A DNA stretch of 64,000 bases from Colocasia esculenta (lineage: Eukaryota; Streptophyta; Magnoliopsida; Alismatales; Araceae): the NCBI GenBank assembly GCA_014218235.1, contig CM024766.1:52045359-52109358 (forward strand), given 5' to 3'. A program made the position numbers and the translations under genes. Positions 23,404 to 35,353 of the stretch are shown here, one piece after another; position 1 is the stretch's first letter, and the number at the start of each line of letters is the position of its first letter. Below the pieces are notes generated by a model. That model was not told where the DNA came from and ran no database searches. It saw only the letters and a list, made by a program, of their open reading frames with translations.

Positions 23404-23901
23404 CTAGACTATGTGGATGTCTTCTATTTTTGAACCCTTCTTTTCGACTATGACGGCTGCAAGGAAAGCAAAACATCCTTTCCTTATCATGTTATAGGCT
23501 TTTAAGGTGGAGACTAGAGACATCTGCTTCTTATGTCTAATCCCAGTGAATGCTAATTTAGGAAAGTCATTAAACATCACCCTTCCTTTCTTACAATCGA
23601 CGCTTGCCCCATACGTGGACAACCAGTCGGCTCCCAATATGACATCATACCCTTCCATGGACATACATACCAGGTCGGCCTTTAGGTTAAGGTCTCCGAT
23701 CATTACATCGGCAGATGGAAAGTATTGGTTTAGTTTCTCCTTCTCCCCCAAGGGTGTTGTGACAGAGAATTCACAACCCATGGTTGTAGGTTTTGCAGTC
23801 AGGGTATCAACAAAGTGTTGAGATATAAACGAATGAGTAGCTCCAGTATCAAATAACACAAATGCTGGCAAAGAAAAGACTTGCAGGGTACCTTCTACCA
23901 C
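23404..23901 (-). pseudogene. pol: Gypsy-A aspartic protease
   Basis: Retropepsin-like protease (RVP_2 style). The catalytic motif FVLFDTGATHSFIS is near the N-terminus of this minus-strand ORF, and the second conserved block DVILGADWLSTYGASVDC lies about 95 residues further. It is in the normal place between the Gag zinc knuckles and RT. It is 165 codons long and open, but cut off from a complete pol. Confidence 0.9.
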
Positions 23902-24285
23902 GCCACCTTCCTCGATGGTTTCTTCATTGTGCAGGGCTTGCAGCCTACCCTATTTCTTAGGCATAGCAGTACGCTTCTCATTTTCTTTCAGCATCGGGCA
24001 CTCGGGTATGCGATGCTCACGACTTCCGCAGTGCAGACACGCTCCGGCTTTTCTCCAGCACTCATCAGTGGTGTGTCCAGGTTTATCACAGTGTTTGCAG
24101 TGGCTCTTTGTTGGAGTGTTGGGTACAAACACCTTGGGTTTCCTTTCTTGGCTAGATCCCTCCGTGATGTTGAAGGGCGCTTCTTGCCGTTGGTAGGCTT
24201 AGCAGATGACTGACCGAGGTTACTTCCTTCTTGACGAACTTCCCTTTTATATGGTCGGTGATGTCCGTAGCATCTTCTAGCAGCT
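23902..24285 (-). pseudogene. gag: Gypsy-A Gag, C-terminal part with two zinc knuckles
   Basis: Two successive CCHC knuckles, CKHCDKPGHTTDEC and CLHCGSREHRIPEC (minus strand, about 23975-24100), separated by a short WRKAGA linker. This double knuckle is also found in Gypsy-B (59690-59790), so the two belong to related lineages. The fragment begins at the Sirevirus-B insertion; bases 24281-24285 are the cagct duplication, and the Gag frame picks up from the N-terminal part at 37443-38060. Confidence 0.9.
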
Positions 24286-26373
24286 TGTTGGATCGAAATG
24301 GCAGATTCACAGTCCCAAAGGGGGGGTGAATAGGACTTTGTAACTTTTCAAAATTCTTCTGAATAACACAACACTAAGTAGATGTGTTAGTACTTGGTGT
24401 GGTGTGTGTGATTCAAGTGTGAACTTGGCAGAAAACAATCACACAGAAAATTGCACAAGAGATTTATCCTGGTTCGGCCCTTCCCATATGGAAGTCCTAC
24501 ATCCAGTCCTCAAGCCAACCACTTGAGATTTCACTAAACTGCCAATCAACTTGGCCTTCTCTCACCCTTGAGGGAAATTACAACACCCACTTGCTCCAAA
24601 GAAAGTCTTCCCTAAAACAGGGGTAAACAAGACTGCCTTATACCAAAGGCCTTCCCTTCACAAGAGGGGCAATGCAGAATCAAACTTCTGTAGAAAATAC
24701 AACAGAAATGAAGGAAGAAACTCTTGTGTGTTTGCCTCAAGAATGAGCACAGAACACACACTTTCCAACAGGATTGAAAGATAAGGAGTTTAATCTAAAT
24801 CCTAGCTGAAGCTACTTGGGTGGACTTTGAAGTAAAAGCAATTACAGTTGCCACCCGAAAGACAGATCTTCAAAACAGGAATTTCTGAAGAGATTCTCTC
24901 GAATAGGAACTTGAGCAGGAAGGCTTTGAGAGGGCTTGAAGAATGCAAGATGAGCTTTCAAGGAATTGTCTTGAACACTATGCCTTGTTGTTGTTTCTTC
25001 AGGAGCTTTCTTCATTTTTTATAGTCTTTAAAAACTAGCCGTTTGGAGAAGATAGCCGTTGGAGTAAGATGGCTGTTGTGTTCTTAGCCGTTTGGAGATA
25101 GTCTTGGGGATCCTTTGGATCTTGGAAGTTTTATCCGAAGGGTCATGAAAATTGTCTCTTTCCAAGGTCTTCAGAAATAGGAGCAGTTGCCATAGCTAGA
25201 AGATAGGCCATTTAAAGTCTTGAGCTGAGCAACCCATGCCAGACATGTGCTCCAATAAATGCCTGTTTAGCAAGGACAAGACACAGACAAAAGCATCTCC
25301 ATACCTTTGTGGTAGGTGGGTTAGTGGAGTACAACAAACAGTATGGAACCTAGTATTCTTAGTCATTTCAGAAAATAAAGCAGACAGACAAAAATGTAAA
25401 GTATCGGTCTGACAGTGGTAGGTGAGATGGTCAGAAGCCATGCGTCTGAAACTTACATAAATGCTTTGTGTCTCTTAGTAGATATAGATTGAGGCAAAGG
25501 ACACTAAAACTGTAAGACTAGAAATAAATTGCAAAGAATGTTTTGCATAATTTCGAATGTACTGAATTTCGTCAGAAGAAATATATTAAAATAATGATCA
25601 TGAAATTTGTCACTGATTTTATACTTAAGAAGTTTAAGATTCAACAAAGAACTAATAGAAATATTTCCTGACAGGTAGAACTGACAACAGGTACAAGTAC
25701 ACAACTAGCAGTGCAGTAGAATAGGTAATTCGACTTAAGAAGTAAGCATGATTTGACTATAGTAGGAACTATGTAAATCGACTACAATAGAGCAACCATC
25801 AGTCGAATGTAGTGTAAGACTATGAGTCGAGGTGGTGAGTCGAATGATGTTTAACTGTGAGTCGAAGTCTTGAATCGAATACAGTGTAAAAGACATTCGA
25901 TATGAGTCGGAGTCATGAGTCGAATATAGTGTAAAAGACATTCGACTGTATGAGTCGAAGTCATGAGTCGAATACAGTGCAAAAGACATTCGATATGAGT
26001 CGGAGTCATGAGTCGAATACAGTGTAAAAGACATTCGACTGTATGAGTCGAAGTCATGAGTCGAATACAGTGAAAGACATTCGACTGTATGAGTCGAATA
26101 CAGTGTAACGTTGTGGACATTTTCAAGACTTGTGACTGAGCTTCTGAATGAGTCGAATTAGTCGAATACGTCAATCGAATTCAGTAGGCTATAGAGATAG
26201 TCTGTGCCTTAGAAAATTTTGGATATTGCATCTGTCTAGAAATTTTTGTGATATATCTATATTATGGAAAATACATATTTAGGGATTTTTCATGGTAGAA
26301 GCAAAATATTTATTTAAAGATTTGTCATAGCAAAATCATTATTATTTAAAGACTTAGGGGTAGTTGCTCAACA
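24286..26373 (-). repeat. Sirevirus-B 3' LTR
   Basis: Plus-strand ends TGTTGGATCG and GCTCAACA. Minus-strand TATA box CTATAAAA at about 25017-25024. The TCGA minisatellite (25735-26190) lies upstream of the TATA box in transcriptional sense. About 8 differences from the other LTR in the first roughly 250 bp by eye. Confidence 0.96.
25735..26190. repeat. TCGA minisatellite in the Sirevirus-B U3
   Basis: Units of 45-48 bp built from GAGTCGAATACAGTG and GACATTCGACTGTATGAGTCG. TCGA/TCGG cores from 25862 on are spaced 13, 22, 10, 13, 22, 13, 13, 22, 10, 13, 22 and 13 bp. The right LTR carries the same array at about 36790-37250. Confidence 0.88.
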
Positions 26374-26628
26374 ATTCTCCCCCTTTTTGTTAATGACAAA
26401 AAATCTTTAAATGGTAGCTGATAGTCTGATATATCATTAAATTTCTGCTATATTTTGAGAAAGACTGAGTAGCTACCTTTTCTTTTCTCCCCCTTTGTGG
26501 CATTAACATAAAGGATAGCAATCAAACAATCAAAAAGGGAGAAAGAGCAGTAAATTCATTCATTCAGAAAAAGAAATAAGTGTCTGAAGCAAACATTGAA
26601 GCAAATTACAGAAAACAACACAATGTTT
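26374..26628 (-). other. Sirevirus-B polypurine tract and 3' untranslated region
   Basis: Minus-strand AACAAAAAGGGGGAGAAT (26374-26391) directly abuts the 3' LTR. A second purine run, AAAGGGGGAGAAAAG, lies at about 26484-26496. The rest is AT-rich without an ORF. Confidence 0.85.
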
Positions 26629-29600
26629 TTAAGTTCTGGTAGAGCTGGGTAGATAGAGAGCAGGGGGAATCTTAGCCAGGAATGGCTCAATAAGGCTCCA
26701 AAGCTTCAGCTCATTGGTGGGGAAAATGTGGTCAAACTTTGAAGAGTCCACATTGTAGGTTGGACTGGTGAAAGGCAATTTCTTCAGAGACTTGATGTGG
26801 CGCCTTCTGTAAAAAATGCGCTTGAGGCTAGCCTTTTCTGGATCCATGACACATTTGATTTGAAGGGAGTGAACTTCTTAGTAACTGCCAGTGAGAGGAA
26901 CTCATGGAGAGTGATGTTCCAGTGGAGACCAATCGAGAGAGCTGCATCCTTGGCCTGATAGTAGTACAAATATCTGTGTGCCCATTTGAGGCCTATGTGC
27001 TTTCTCAGGTCTAGGAGGCTCTTGGAGTGATACTCATTGAGAGTGAGTTTCATTTTCTGGCACTGAGCATGATGATCTGGATAAGCTTTCTCCCATTGAT
27101 CAGGAGTGAACCGTTCAGACTCAGCAAAGCTTAATTGGAGATCAAGAAGGTTCTTCTGAAATTTGGGTATGTGAAGAAGGATGAACCTCTGAAAACTGAG
27201 CTTGGACTTGTACTTGATCTTGAACCTTGTAGAAATCCGGAGGAATCTGTTATAGAGGGTATCAGCAAAGGGGCCTCTATAGAAAACAGCTCCTACAAGG
27301 GGTGGATGGAGATCAGGTAACAAGGCTGCTGTCATTGAAGGAACCACTTGCCTTTGACCTCTGATGAGCATATCATATTGGCCTCTTGAGACATCATGCA
27401 GACCAAGTTTGAACCTTTCAAAATTGAAGGCTTTCATTGCAGTATATTTGGCCTGAGAATCTCTAAGAAGAGTGGCAAAGAGGTCATGAAACTGGAGGGA
27501 GATATGTGTGGAGATTTTGAGGTGGTGGTTTCGGGATTGGGCTTCCTGAGATTTCATGGCTTCCTCAGGGTAGAGATCAACAAACTCTTGAGGAGTCAGA
27601 CAGTGACTCTTCTGAGAAACAAATTGAAGTTTAGAGATGGAAACCTGGGAAGTTTTGATTAAGGTTGGAAGCCAGTGTTCAAAAGTGAAACCTGGCATGT
27701 TATGGATTTCAAGAAAGGCTCTAATTTGAAGGTATTCTCTGAATAGAGCCATGAAGTGAGGAGAATGGTAGACAAAGGCATACCAAAATGGAGGAAGAAG
27801 TAAAGCTGCTTTGTCTCCTAATTTGGGACCACGGGAAGCTGGTAATTGGAGGCTGGGAACCATTTCAATTATTTGCAAATGGGTTTTCTGAGAACCTGGT
27901 TTGGGAACAGTTGGCAGAGATGAATAAAACTGTGGAGGTTGGGTGGATAGGGTTATTGCTACCTCCTTGAGTGGCTTGGGTTGGTATTGCAAGGGGTAGA
28001 TGGAGAATTGGATATCCTTCAAGGATGGATCTACTGGGATGCTTGGGGGAGGCATATCTGGAGAGGATACCTCAGGAACTGAGGTAGAGGGAGCAGTGGA
28101 TGAGGGTGCTGCAGGAGTAACTTCTGGAGGATTAACAACTGGAGGGGCAGGTGAGCTAGGCCTGGAAGATGGAGAAGGACGGATAGGATTGCCATTCTTG
28201 ATCAGCCTTCTCTTTACGTTTCTCTTGAAGGTGTGGACCTCAAGAGAGGCTTCAAGGGGTCTCTTGCCTAGGGACACCTCTTCTTCTGCTGCTGCTACTG
28301 CTGGCTGCTGATCAGCCACGGACTCTTGCTGCTGCTGCTGCTCTTCAGGGGTTGATAAACCACCACTGCTAACTGAGGCTCAGAGACTTGCTGTTGCTGG
28401 TGAAGGGGCTGCTGGATTTCATCAAACAGGTGCTGCTGATCAGCCTGGATCTCTTGATCCTTTTCTACTGTTTGCTCAAGCTCTTGATTTTCAGGAAGTT
28501 TTTCTTGGGTTTGATCTTGATGATGTGGCTCTTGAGCAGAAGGTACTTCTTCTTGCTGCTGAGAGGGAGCTGGCCCTGCTGGCCTGGGAGTGCCTTGCTG
28601 GCACACAAACTGAAGCATAAGATCTTTAATCTGCTTCACCTCATCAGCCAAACTGTCAAACTTGACATCTATTACTTCAACTTGCATATGGAGGACTGAA
28701 AGATTCTCTTGCTGGGTTCTGACAAGCTCTAGAATGGTGCTAAGACTGTTGCTACTCTCCCCCTGAGACCTTGGCCGAGTCTCAAACTGAGATGGGGAGT
28801 AGGAGGGCTCTCTCTCTTCAAAAATATGTTCCATTGGAGAAACAGGAACATCTTCAGATAAAATCCCTTTACCTCTGACGTCTCTTAAGACTTCATGTAC
28901 AGTCTCAGAGGGAGCGTCTTGCTCAGGAAGAGAGGAGGAGGCAGGAAGCTGAGCATCTTCAGATGGTACTTCAGGAGGGATAACTAGTTGGGCAACTTGC
29001 TCTACAATGGGTTCAGGAGGCTGAACAAAAACATCTGGGATTGCTGGAACTGGTGGGGCTTTAATTTGAATACTTGAAGCAAGAATATCTTGGGTGAGTA
29101 AAGAGACTAGGGGCTCATCTGGATAAACTTCATGCTCACATTCTGGGACTGAGTCCTTATACCATAAGTTCTGATTCTTTCCAACCAAGGAGTGGTGACT
29201 CCTTCTGAGAGTAATGAGCCCAATCTTCTCCTTGGTGCTCATAGGCACATCTCCAGACAGATCCACAGAGAGCTTCTTAAAAATCATGGTAAGCAAGGAT
29301 CCATAAGGGAGAGATTCTTGTAAGTCTTTTGCTGCTATCATTCTCTCCAAGATAACTGCTGGGAGGTTGACTCTATGCCTCTGAATGGCCCAAAAGAGAA
29401 GGTTCCCATCTCTAGCTGTGATTGAGGAATGGGTTCCTGCTCTAGGGGTAATGATATTGGAGATGATGGAGTGGATTAGCCTCTTCTCTGCTGATAGTTC
29501 ATTTACTTGCAGACCTCTTTTGCACAAAGTCCCCAGACTCCCAATAATCCCCAACTTTTGCTTCTCTAAGGGGATAAACTCACTAAGGCAGTGGCCGGAG

Positions 29601-29915
29601 TTGGGACAATCCAAAAGCTCCACTAGATATTCTTCAGAGATAGTGATTTTGGTTCCTTTAACATAGCCCACTACAGTGTTACCAGTCGAAACTTTCAGGG
29701 AAGCATAAAATGACCTGACTGCACTGGCCACAAACGGTTCAGAAATCTGACAAAGCTTGGTCCATCCCATTGCAGTGAGGGTCTCTTCTACCCAAGCTAG
29801 GTTTCCACTCAGTGGGAGAACTCAACGACTTTCCAGAACAGATGGGGATCTTGGCTAGTCTCTGGAGTTGGTCAGAAGTGAGTTGGACGGAAACTTGAGC
29901 CCTAGGAGATGCCAT
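26629..29915 (-). pseudogene. Sirevirus-B env-like ORF(s), frameshifted
   Basis: The best start is ATG at 29915 (MASPRAQVSVQ); a one-base shift near 29820 then leads into the long frame 28295-29770. That part has a conserved globular region with RLIHSIISNIITPRAG and SLPYGSLLTMIFKKL, a proline- and glutamine-rich linker, and a coiled coil. Beside a CAG/CTG run (28325-28345) the frame shifts into 26784-28319, a basic then globular part ending near 26784, with a possible further frame to 26629. Together about 1090 codons, long for a Sirevirus third ORF, so it may be two proteins. No clear membrane helix or signal peptide is seen; env-like is a positional name only. Confidence 0.75.
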
Positions 29916-30135
29916 CTAGACAATAGATGAAAGGGAGACTTAGAAAACCTTCAAAGGAGGAGAAGATATACTCGAAATAAGGTAAAGAACCTACCTTCTT
30001 CTCGAGAGGATGAGGTTTCGCAGAGGGCTTCTGGAGGTTCTTCGCCGGAGAGCAGGAAGGCGCGAAGAACAGATGAGGACAAAGGAGTCGAAGAGAGATT
30101 TCAAACGGGTGCTTTCTAAAGGGGTGAAAGAGTTG

Positions 30136-30143
30136 TTTATATA
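30136..30143 (-). promoter_or_regulatory. TATA box ahead of the env-like ORF
   Basis: TATATAAA on the minus strand, about 220 bp upstream of the env-like ATG at 29915. Upstream of it, at 30288-30357, is a cluster of TCGA motifs (GAATCGATTGCC, GAGTCGAATGCC, GAGTCGACTGC, AAGTCGAAGG) of the same type as in the LTR. Motif cluster, TATA and ORF follow the order used in the LTR promoter. Promoter activity is inference. Confidence 0.5.
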
Positions 30144-30460
30144 AAAGTTGGAGGAAAACTGTCCCTTCATCTTAGGCTGAACGGATGCGATGGAAGGATG
30201 TGATCGTTACGTCATGAAGAGACGCGCCTTAATTAGTTGTCAATTACGAAATTTAAATATTAAGCGACGTTTCATGGAAACTTAAGTGAATCGATTGCCT
30301 TAACTTTACATGAGTCGAATGCCTTGACTCTTCATGAGTCGACTGCACAAGTCGAAGGACTGGGACTTAGAAAATTTTCAGGATACTTTTTCACAGACAA
30401 TACACACAAGCATTTTTCAAGCATGATAATTTAGTCAAATTTAATCAGGATTGCACATAC

Positions 30461-33400
30461 CTATTTCTCTTCTAATAGATGTAAATCTATCTTCAGGTAG
30501 GGGTTAGTAAAAATATCTGCTAATTGATTTTTTGTGGAAACAAATTCAAGAGAGATATTGCCATTACTTACATGGTCCCTGATGAAGTGATGTCTAACCT
30601 CAATGTGCTTTATTCTTGAGTGCTGAATTGGATTCTTGGTCAAATTGATTGCACTTGTATTATCACAAAGCATTGGGATTTCTTGAAGCTGATGACCATA
30701 GTCTTCCAATTGATGCTTGATCCATAACAGTTGAGTACAACAACTTTCAGCTGCTATGTATTCAGCTTCTGTAGTGGATAAAGCTACTGAATTTTGTTTT
30801 CTGGAAGACCAAGATATTAAACATCCTGCAAGAAGTTGACAAGTGCCACTGGTGCTTTTTCTATCTAATTTGCATCCAGCATAGTCAGCATCACTATATC
30901 CAATTAACTTGAATTCTGAGCATTTGGGATACCATAGACCTAGATTACTTGAATTTATAAGATATCTAAAAATTCTTTTAACAGCATGAACATGAGATTC
31001 TCTAGGATCAGCTTGGAATCTTGCACATAAACAAACACTGAACATTATGTCTGGTCTACTTGCAGTAAGATAGAGCAGTGATCCTATCATTCTCTATAGA
31101 TCTTTTGATCTACCTTTTTACCAAGAGGATCACTATCTAGCTTAATGCCTGAGCTCATAGGTGTACCTAAAGGCTTACATTTGTCAAAGCCATATTTGAT
31201 AAGCAAATCTGATATGTATTTGGTTTGACAGATGTGAGTCCCTTCTTTGGTTTGCTTAATTTGCAAGCCAAGGAAGTAATTCAGTTCACCCATCATGCTC
31301 ATTTCAAATTCACTTTGCATTAGATTTTCAAAGAATTTGCAGAGTGATTCATTAGTAGAACCAAAGATAATATCATCAACATAGATTTGTACAATTAGGA
31401 TTCCATTTAAAATTTCTTTATGAATAAAGTACTATCTACTTTTCCTCTTGCAAAATCATGTGATATAAGATAAGCACTTAGTCTTTCATACCAAGCTCTT
31501 GGAGCTTGCTTCAAGCCATATAGTGCTTTCTTTAAACGAAAACATGATTAGGATTTTTAGTATCTTCAAATCCAGGTGGTTGCTCAACATACACTTCTTC
31601 TTTTATAAAACCATTCAGAAAAGCACTTTTAACATCCATCTGAAATAAGTTAATATTAAGAGAGCAAGCATATGCTAATAAAATTCTGATTGCCTCTAAT
31701 CTAGCAACTGGAGCATAGGTTTCATCAAAGTCTATGCCTTCCTCTTGGGAGTATCCTTGAGCAACAAGTCTAGCCTTGTTCCTGATAATTACCCCTGATT
31801 CATCCATTTTGTTTCTGAAAACCCATCTGGTTCCAATAACTGGATGGTCAGTAGGTCTAGGCACAAGGGTCCAAACTTCACTGCGTTGGAACTGATTAAG
31901 TTCCTCTTGCATAGCAAGGATCCAAGATTCATCACCCAGTGCATCATTGATTGTCTTAGGCTCAATCTGTGAAACTAATGCAGAGAAATCACTTGGAATT
32001 TGCATACCTCTTGTTCTTACCCTGTCTTGAGGATTACCTATGATATTTTCTCTAGGATGATTCCTGTGGTACCTTAATTCTGTAGGTAGTCCTTCTTGTG
32101 TTTCTTCTTGTTGTTGGAGATCTTCTAGTGGGGGATCTTCTGATTCTTCATCTTTGTTTTGTTCTCCTTCAAGAGAAGTCTTTTCAAGATCCCTGCAAAG
32201 ATCATCAACACCATCTTCTTCTTCTTCTATCCTTTTGATAGAAGGGTTAGTTTCATCAAATAAAACATGTACAGTTTGTTCTATATTTAGTGTTCTTCTA
32301 TTAAACACTCTATATCCTCTAGGTTTTGAGATATACCCTAACAGAAAACCTTCATCACTTTTAGCATCTAATTTTCCTAAGTTGTCTTTACCATTATTTA
32401 AGATAAAACACTTACAGCCAAAAGGTCGAAGATGACTGATGTTGGGCTTCTTATCCTTGTATAATTCATAAGGAGTCTTCTTCAGGATGGGTCTGATCAT
32501 GCATCTGTTGATAATGTAGCAAGCTGTATTTACTGCTTCTGCCCAGAAGTACTTTGGTAGATTATACTCATTTAGCATAGTTCTGGCCATATCTAGCAAT
32601 GTTCTGTTCTTCCTTTCTGCTACACCATTTTGTTGAGGTGTTCTGGGAGCTGAGAAATTGTGTTCAATTCCATTTTCTTCACAAAATTCCAGAAACTCTT
32701 CATTTTTGAATTCTCCTCCATGATCAGACCTGATACTGGTAATCTGAAATTTTTGATTCTTTTGAACAATTTTGCTGAATTTCAGAAAGGCTTGAAAAGC
32801 TTCAGATTTGGCTTCTAGAAAAGACACCCAAGTATATCTTGAGTAATCATCAACTAATACATAGCCATAGATCTTTCCTCCAAGACTGACTATCCTCATA
32901 GGTCCAAATAAATCCATGTGAATCAATTCCAGGGGCTTGGAAGTTGTAACAATTGTCTTGGACTGAAATGAGGTTTTTGTCTGTTTACCTTTTGCACATG
33001 TTGAGCAAATTCAGACTTTTTTATTTTCATCTTGGGAAGACCCTCAACCAGATCATGCTTTAATAATTTCTTGATCACTGAAGTGCTTGCATGACCAAGT
33101 CTTCTATGCCACAAATCAGATTCTTCACTTTTGGTAGTTGCCAAGCAAAGGTTTACTTCTTTTAATTCTGCCAGTTGCAATGTGTATAAATTCTTTATTC
33201 TTTGTGCCTCAAAGACCTTTTTGTTGTTCTTCAGAATTACACACTTATCATTCTGAAAACTTACTAGATGACCTTTATCACATAACTGACTAATACTGAT
33301 CAGGTTGTGCTTGAGACCTTCTACATACATGACATCTTCAATTAAATCCTTTTCTTTAGTACCAATAGTTCCACACCCTAGCACTTTTCCTTTTCCATTG

Positions 33401-33522
33401 TCACCATAAGTAACTTGACCAGATTCTTCTCTAAAGCTTGTAAATAGCTTCCTATCACCTGTCATATGCCTTGAGCATCCACTATCCAAATACCATTTGG
33501 ATGCCCTCAGCCGACCCTGCAA
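30461..33522 (-). pseudogene. pol: Sirevirus-B Pol: protease, integrase, RT, RNase H
   Basis: Minus strand. Protease motif KWYLDSGCSRHMTGD near 33490; GAG-pre-integrase LWHRRLGHAS near 33115. The integrase/RT frame 31532-32926 (464 codons) has D5, D68 and E104 of the D,D35E triad in HMDLFGP, RSDHGGEF and QNGVAERKN, and later the RT block QMDVKSAFLNG. The frame breaks near 31532, where KALYGLKQAPRAWY follows in another frame; YVDDIIFGSTN is at about 31355-31390. RNase H runs 30461-31090 with LSTTEAEYIAA. At least four frame breaks (about 33000, 31532, 31400 and 31090). Domains are otherwise full length. Confidence 0.95.
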
Positions 33523-33528
33523 ACAAAG

Positions 33529-35300
33529 CTAAGTTTTAACTTTTGGTACCCAAACTTTCTTGGGTCCTTGATGGTTAGTTTTAGGAATCCATCTTAAGTT
33601 TCTAGTAGTGCATGCGCTAACTGTGTGACCTAGTTGGTTGCAATGTGTACAACATAGATCAAAAGGATTGTGTATATTTCTATTATATTTCTGTTTTTGT
33701 TTATAAGCATGTTGATTTACTCTTTTGGTATTCTTTATATCATCCTTTGTTACAAACTGAGGAGTTGGATATACTTTAGGATGAATAATATGTTCTTCAT
33801 TTTGTGGGGGTGTGTATCCTACTCCATATTTCCCTTTTCCTTTTCTGGCACCTTTCCGATCTATAAATAATGAAGTTTTGCAAGTGGTTAGTTTATCTAA
33901 AGTGGCTCTTAGATAACTATTTTCTTCTTGCAATTTTTCTTCATTCTTCAGTTCTCTTAGATTTGATTCTAATTCTAATATTTTGTTATTCTTATTTTTC
34001 AAATCTTCACATAAAAGTTCATTAGCTTTTTAGTTTTAGTTGATTTTTCTTTAATCTTTCAGCCTCATTTTTAAGAAAGGTATTGCTCTTTTCTTGATTT
34101 AACAAATTTAGCTTGATTATTTTTATTTGCTTTACAATAGACTTATATTTTTCATAAAGTTCATTGAAGGCATCCTCTAGACTATCTGAATCAGATTCTG
34201 AGCAGGAAGTAAAAGATGTTTCAGAATTTACCTGTTCTAGTCCTGCCATGAGGGCTAGATTTGCCTTTTCTTCTTGTTCAGATTCTGAGCTGGAGGAGTC
34301 TGAGCTGGTAGCATCTTCATTATCCCATGTTGCTGCCATAGCTTTCTTCTTGAACTTTTTGAATCTCTTTTCTTTGCCCTTCTTCTTTTCTGATTTTTCT
34401 GCTTGGTCCTTCTTTTTGAGTCTGGGACACTCAGATTTGTAATGTCCCGGCTGATTGCACTCATAACAGGTTGGCTCTTTCTTTTTCTCTTTCTTGAAGA
34501 ACTTTCTTGAGCCAAACTTCTTCTTCTTAGCCAAAATTCTTTGTAATTTCCTTGAGAGCATAGCCTCATCATCACTGTCATCTGATTTCTCTTTGGAGTC
34601 CTCAGATGAAGAAGAATCTGCAATCTTTAGAGCATTTGAAATTTTCTTCTTTGAAGAGCTTTCAAAAAATCTTTCCATATTTATTTCATGTGCCATGAGA
34701 GAGCCTATTAATTTATCAATGGACAATTCAGTGAGATCATGGGCTTCCTCTATGGCAGTGACTTTAGGGGTCCATACATTTGTTAGAGATCTTAATATCT
34801 TTCTAACTGTTTCTTCATTGGTTAGATTTTTCCCTAAGGCACTTAATCCTACAATTATATTTGAGAATCTGTTGTACATTTGTGTTATATTTTCATTGGA
34901 AGCATTTTGAATTGCTCATATTAGATACTAGTATATCTATTCTAGTTTGCTTTACTCTATCAGTTCCTTCATAGGTTACCTATAATTTGTCCCACATTTC
35001 TTTTGCTGTCCTACAAGCCGAAAGTCTATTGAATTCTCTTTTAGATAAGGCACAACAAAGATAATTTTTTGCTTTATAATTTAGGGACATATTTCTCTTA
35101 TCAGCAATAGATAAACCAGTAAAGGTGGAAGTTGCTCCAACTATTTCATAATCATCTTGTTCAATTACCTGCCAAAGGTCGTAGTCCGTACCTCTGATGA
35201 AGCATTCCATTCTCATCTTCCAATATTGATAATCTTCACCATCAAAGAATGGTGGCCTTGTGATTGATTGGCCTTCATAGTTGTGAGCTTCTGATGCCAT
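33529..35300 (-). pseudogene. gag: Sirevirus-B Gag
   Basis: Starts with ATG at 35300 (MASEAHNYEG), 40 bp from the primer site. N-terminal UBN2-type domain (TRPPFFDGEDYQYWKMRME, AKEMWDKL), a break near 34900-34980, then RKILRSLTNVWTPK, a CCHC knuckle at 34427-34468 (CYECNQPGHYKSEC), a lysine-rich stretch, an acidic serine-rich linker and a coiled coil (34022-34250 and 33880-34002). A second knuckle, CCTHCNQLGHTVSAC, is near 33620-33660, and GPKKVWVPK closes the protein before the protease. Coiled coil and two knuckles agree with Sirevirus Gag. Confidence 0.92.
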
Positions 35301-35339
35301 TTCTTCTCAAATCTTTTAGATTCTTCTGAGAAGACCTTT

Positions 35340-35351
35340 GCTCTGATACCA
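35340..35351 (-). other. Sirevirus-B primer binding site
   Basis: Minus-strand TGGTATCAGAGC two bases from the 5' LTR: complementary to initiator tRNA-Met. Confidence 0.92.
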
Positions 35352-35353
35352 CT

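Noticed and set aside
26629..29915. Env-like ORF as a real viral envelope gene
   Set aside because: No clear signal peptide, transmembrane helix or fusion motif is visible and the frame is broken; only its position resembles env.
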